This document shows, in pieces, positions 60,799 to 64,000 of a stretch of DNA of 64,000 nt (positions are counted from its first letter, which is position 1; each line of letters begins with the position of its first letter). The position numbers and the translations under genes are program-made. This DNA is from Kutzneria sp. CA-103260 (GTDB taxonomy: Bacteria > Actinomycetota > Actinomycetes > Mycobacteriales > Pseudonocardiaceae), in assembly GCF_018263855.1 (NCBI RefSeq), contig NZ_CP073318.1, positions 7,130,001-7,194,000 of the forward strand. The letters run 5' to 3'. The notes under the pieces are model-generated. The model ran no database searches and had not been told where the DNA came from. It saw nothing but the letters and a program-made list of their open reading frames with translations.

Positions 60799-63588
60799 TC
60801 AGCGGGCGAAGTAGCCGAACACGTCGGCTATCACGTCCACAGTGCCGAGGTGGTTGAAGAAGTCGATCGTGCCGTCCGCGCCGACCGGCACGATCACCTG
60901 GTTCTGGACGATCCCGCCGGCCCCGAAGCTCAGGTTGGACACCGCGGGCCGGGCTGTGCCGCCGGGGAAGACCGTGAGGTAGCTGTCGGCCGTGCCGTCG
61001 GCGACGGTGACGTTCAGCACCACCGCCGTCGCGTCGGCCGGCACGCCGCCGACCCCGGCGACGCGCAGCGCCCGGCTCTCGCCCGAGCCGACGCTGCCAC
61101 TGCCCTCCCTGGTGTCGAGCAGCCGGCTCGGCGCCAGCGGCGTGAACGGCGCGCCGACCAGCGTCGGCGGGTCGACCAGTGAGTAGGCGCCGACGTAGTC
61201 GACGACCACATCGGCGCTGCCGGCGTGGTTGTAGAAGTCGACCTTGCCGTCCAGGCTCACACCGACGACGACCAGGTTGGACGTGGTCTGGCCGGGCACG
61301 AAGTTCAGGTTCGAGGAACCGGGCAGCGGCTGGCCGTCCGGGAAGGCGGTGAGATAGCTGCTCGCGGTCGGGTTGGTCACTGTCACGTTGAGCAGCACCG
61401 CGGTGATGAAGCCCGGGGACTCGTCGAGCTGTCCGGACAGGTCGAGCGTCCGGGTGCCGTTGGGGCCGACGGGACCGCCGCTGTCGCGCGTGTCGAGCAC
61501 CCGCGTCGGCTGCTTGGTGACCAGGGCGTGGCCGGTGGTGGCCGGCGAGTCGGCGTAGTAGCCCTCGAGGTCGGCGATCACGTCGACCGAGCCGAGATGG
61601 TTGACGATGTCGATCGTGCCGTCCGCGCCGACCGGCACCGTCACCAGGTTCGGCACGGTCTGGCCGGCGGCGAAGTTCAGGTTGGAGGTGCCGGGTTTCG
61701 GCTGTCCGTCCGGGAAGACGGTGAGGTAGCTGTCGGTGGTCGGGTTGGTGGCGGTCACGTTCAGGACGACCGCGGTGACGCCCGTGGCGGGGACGCCGTT
61801 CGCACCGGTGACCTTCAGGCTCAGCTGTCCGCCCGCGCCGAGCGTGCCGCCGCCGCGGGTGTCGAGCACGCGGCTCGGACCGTCCTGTGTGTACAGTCCG
61901 CCGACCCGCACCTTCTGTGTGGTGGCCGCCGTGGCGCCGGTCGAATCCGTGATCGTCAGTGTGACGGGGTAGGTCCCGGGCACGGCATAGGTGTGGCCGC
62001 CGCCGGTGTAGGTCGAATGGACCGGCGCGCTGCCGTCCCCGTAGTCGACCGCGTAGTCGGTGATCTTCCACGGGTCCGTCGACGCGCCGGCGTCGATCCC
62101 GACCTCCAGCCGATCACTCTGATAGGCGGTCAGCCGGGCGACCTCGGGTCCCGGCTCGTTCACCTGCACGTTGGCGGGATCGTGGTAGGTCACGCCGGAA
62201 GGCGCCGTGACGGTCACACCGCCGAAGTACGGGGACCCGTTCGCGTTGGGCTTCTGGTAGACGTGGCTGGCCGACGGGGTGGTGGTGACGACCGGGGCAC
62301 TGCCGTCGCCGAAGTCGAACATGTAGGTCATCGGCGTGGACCAGGGATTGCTGGCCTGCACCGTCGCGGTCACCGGCAGCGGGTAGGGGCCCTGGTCCGG
62401 CGTCACCTGGTAGCTGGTGATCTTGAAGGGGTCGCGGAACTCGATCGCGCCGCGGTCGTGCGTGCCGAGGCCGGTGATCAACGGATCGTCGACCCGCGGC
62501 GAGCCGGTGAGGTCGGTGGCCAGTTCGCCGGGCGCGTGGTCGTCGGCCGAGTCGATCAGCGGCGAGCTGTCCTGCGGCGTCGGGTCGGGGGTGATGGTGG
62601 CGAACTTCGGGTCGGTGACCAGATCGTGCGCGCCCTGCCCGGTCGCGGCGGTGAACGCGTCCAGACTGCTGTAGACGGTGCCGGCCCAGCCGTAGAGGTC
62701 GTTGTTGGCCGCCTTGAACAGGTTGTAGGCCGAGGTGGTGCCAGCGGTGGCCGACGCGGCGACCGCGATCTCGCCGGCCCCGCGCGTGGTGCACCCCGCC
62801 GTGGCCAGGCCGGTGTTCCCGACCAGCACGTTGTTCTCGATCGAGGCCCCGGCCGACGCACCGGCCAGCGAGATGCCGGCCAGGCAGTTGTTCAGCACGG
62901 TGTTCGAGGTGAGCACCGCGCCGGCCGAATCGCTGACCTGGATGCCCGGCCCGAGGTTGCCCCTGATCACGTTGGTGGTGACGACAGCCCCGGTGACGCC
63001 GGACTCGACGGCGACCCCGGGGCCGCTGGCATGCGTGAAATGGTTGCGGCTGAGGGTGATCCGGCTGCTCGCCCCGGCGATGTCGACGACGGGGGCGGTC
63101 CCGGGCTGCGGTCCGGAGGCTTGCACGCCGTCAACGGTGACGTCGGTGGAGTCGTCGATCACGACCGGGCCCGCGGTGCCACCCACCACGAAGTTGCCGC
63201 GGACGACGATGTCGTGCACGCCGTGCATCGTGACGCCGTGCGGTTGCTGGTTCCCGTGACTGTCGGCTCCCAGGCTGATCTGCTGCAGGAAGCCGTTGTT
63301 CCGGTCGGCCAGGAACGTGATGGGCGCGCCCGGCCGACCCGACCTGGTGATGTCCAGCTCGCCCCAGCTGCCGCCGGTGATGTGCACGGTGTCGCCGGGC
63401 TGGGCCACCGCGGCCGCGCCCTGAACCGTGCAGAACGGCTGCGCCACCGTGCCCGGCCCCTGGTCCCAGCAGTTGCCCAGCGGGATCACCCACAGATCGG
63501 CACCGCCGTCGGCGTGGGCGACCCCGGTGGTCAGCGTCGTCAGGCCCAGAACGGCGGCAAGCGACGCAAGAACGGCGCGCGTGCGCAT
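60799..63588 (-). CDS. Secreted right-handed beta-helix / PKD / C-terminal repeat protein
   Basis: 929 residues from the ATG at 63588. Signal peptide MRTRAVLASLAAVLGLTTLT, cut after AHA near 25. Residues ~30-350 are parallel beta-helix rungs (GDTVHITGGSWGELDITRSG, GVTMHGVHDIVVRGNFVVGG, VTTNVIRGNLGPGI). Two PKD-like domains follow (YMFDFGDGSAPVVTTTPSA; YAVDYGDGSAPVHSTYTGGG). The rest is three ~115-residue repeats, each with SRVLDTR, VVLNVT, SYLTVFPDGQP, NLNF and GTID(I/F)..NH.G(S/T)VDVIAD. An extracellular polysaccharide- or surface-binding role is likely. Predicted monomeric pectate-lyase-type active residues were not identified. Confidence 0.85.
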   Translation of the reverse strand: MRTRAVLASLAAVLGLTTLTTGVAHADGGADLWVIPLGNCWDQGPGTVAQPFCTVQGAAAVAQPGDTVHITGGSWGELDITRSGRPGAPITFLADRNNGFLQQISLGADSHGNQQPHGVTMHGVHDIVVRGNFVVGGTAGPVVIDDSTDVTVDGVQASGPQPGTAPVVDIAGASSRITLSRNHFTHASGPGVAVESGVTGAVVTTNVIRGNLGPGIQVSDSAGAVLTSNTVLNNCLAGISLAGASAGASIENNVLVGNTGLATAGCTTRGAGEIAVAASATAGTTSAYNLFKAANNDLYGWAGTVYSSLDAFTAATGQGAHDLVTDPKFATITPDPTPQDSSPLIDSADDHAPGELATDLTGSPRVDDPLITGLGTHDRGAIEFRDPFKITSYQVTPDQGPYPLPVTATVQASNPWSTPMTYMFDFGDGSAPVVTTTPSASHVYQKPNANGSPYFGGVTVTAPSGVTYHDPANVQVNEPGPEVARLTAYQSDRLEVGIDAGASTDPWKITDYAVDYGDGSAPVHSTYTGGGHTYAVPGTYPVTLTITDSTGATAATTQKVRVGGLYTQDGPSRVLDTRGGGTLGAGGQLSLKVTGANGVPATGVTAVVLNVTATNPTTDSYLTVFPDGQPKPGTSNLNFAAGQTVPNLVTVPVGADGTIDIVNHLGSVDVIADLEGYYADSPATTGHALVTKQPTRVLDTRDSGGPVGPNGTRTLDLSGQLDESPGFITAVLLNVTVTNPTASSYLTAFPDGQPLPGSSNLNFVPGQTTSNLVVVGVSLDGKVDFYNHAGSADVVVDYVGAYSLVDPPTLVGAPFTPLAPSRLLDTREGSGSVGSGESRALRVAGVGGVPADATAVVLNVTVADGTADSYLTVFPGGTARPAVSNLSFGAGGIVQNQVIVPVGADGTIDFFNHLGTVDVIADVFGYFAR

Positions 63589-63707
63589 GGTGTGCTCCCC
63601 CTTGGGCCGGCATGGCCCACCTCGAACCTGCGCAGGTTCTAACACGCGGGGAGCGCGGACCGACAGCGCCCGATCAGCCGCTCTTCGGCGATACCGGCAA
63701 AACGCCC

Positions 63708-64000
63708 TCAGCTGAAGTCGAGGTCGGCGTTGCGGCTGCGCTTGAGCTCGAAGAAGTGCGGGAAACCGGCCAGCACCTTGGCCGCGTCGAACAGCTCGGC
63801 GGCGCGCTCGCCGCGCGGGATGGAGGCCAGCACCGGGCCGAAGTAGGCGACGTCGTCGATGTGGATGGTCGGCGTGCCGACCTCGTCGCCGACCGGGTCC
63901 ATGCCGCGGTGGTGGCTCTTGCGCAGCTCCTCGTCGTAGTCGGTGCTGCCCGCGGCGGCGGCCAGCTCGGCCGGCAGCCCGACCTCGGCCAGCGCCTCGG
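63708..64000 (-). CDS. Mycothiol-dependent nitroreductase-like (Rv2466c family), 5' end outside window
   Basis: The minus-strand frame is open to the window edge and ends at 63708: ~97 residues including EALAEVGLPAELAAAAGSTD, YDEELRKSHHRGMDPVGDEV, GTPTIHIDDVAYFGPVL, and FELKRSRNADLDFS. This is the C-terminal third of DsbA-family proteins like M. tuberculosis Rv2466c, whose cis-Pro is in VGTPTI. The N-terminal CxxC part lies outside. Mycothiol use is typical of actinomycetes. Confidence 0.8.
   Translation of the reverse strand, partial: EALAEVGLPAELAAAAGSTDYDEELRKSHHRGMDPVGDEVGTPTIHIDDVAYFGPVLASIPRGERAAELFDAAKVLAGFPHFFELKRSRNADLDFS

Overview
The window is very GC-rich chromosomal DNA with GTG/TTG starts, dense ATGA/GTGA gene overlaps, an LCP ligase, an ECF42-type sigma factor with its DGPF partner, a mycothiol-type nitroreductase fragment and a GntR/DasR-like operator at a chitinase. 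Together these point to a filamentous actinomycete, most likely of the Pseudonocardiales (Kutzneria/Amycolatopsis-like). The genus is an inference, not something read directly. No rRNA, tRNA, CRISPR or intact mobile element was found.

Layout. 1-5.2 kb: a partial FMN flavoprotein, then an HSP90-like ATPase translationally coupled to a TPR protein. 5.2-9.6 kb: a hairpin-rich gap and a large HTH/STAND-NTPase/14-blade WD40 membrane protein. 9.6-18.2 kb: three tandem paralogous family-2 glycosyltransferases, DUF2165, a histidine kinase coupled to an acyl desaturase, a catalase-like protein, and an ABC-2 exporter operon with its own regulator and a clear operator. 18.2-26 kb: a TIM-barrel hydrolase-like protein, SnoaL-like, IclR, methyltransferase, GH79, LysR, SDR and beta-propeller genes. 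26-33.8 kb: two ABC-F genes with an attenuator-like leader, ECF sigma plus DGPF, pirin and acetoacetate-CoA ligase. 33.8-39.1 kb: LCP ligase, DUF6542, a secreted GH19 chitinase with a DasR-like operator, and a MarR/DHA2 efflux pair.

39.6-47.6 kb is the most interesting region. It is a tight eight-gene operon: MFS exporter, radical SAM protein with four extra cysteines, acyl carrier protein, ATP-grasp ligase, Gfo/Idh/MocA oxidoreductase, APH-like kinase, GT-B glycosyltransferase and a stand-alone condensation domain with an altered active site. It contains no adenylation domain, ketosynthase or obvious precursor peptide. It looks like a small, unassigned natural-product pathway, preceded by a good promoter and a 12-codon ORF. 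The MarR/DHA2 pair on its left and the GNAT gene on its right may belong to it.

47.6-64 kb: GNAT, an orphan phenylacetate-CoA ligase behind a PaaR-like operator, LacI, TMEM175-like channel, a LuxR-type NB-ARC regulator whose promoter region holds four phased direct repeats, DHFR-like reductase, an IS630-type transposase remnant, an unknown protein, transglutaminase-like protein, a probable second methionyl-tRNA synthetase, an NhaA-DsbA fusion, a secreted beta-helix/PKD protein, and the 3' part of a mycothiol-dependent nitroreductase-like gene.
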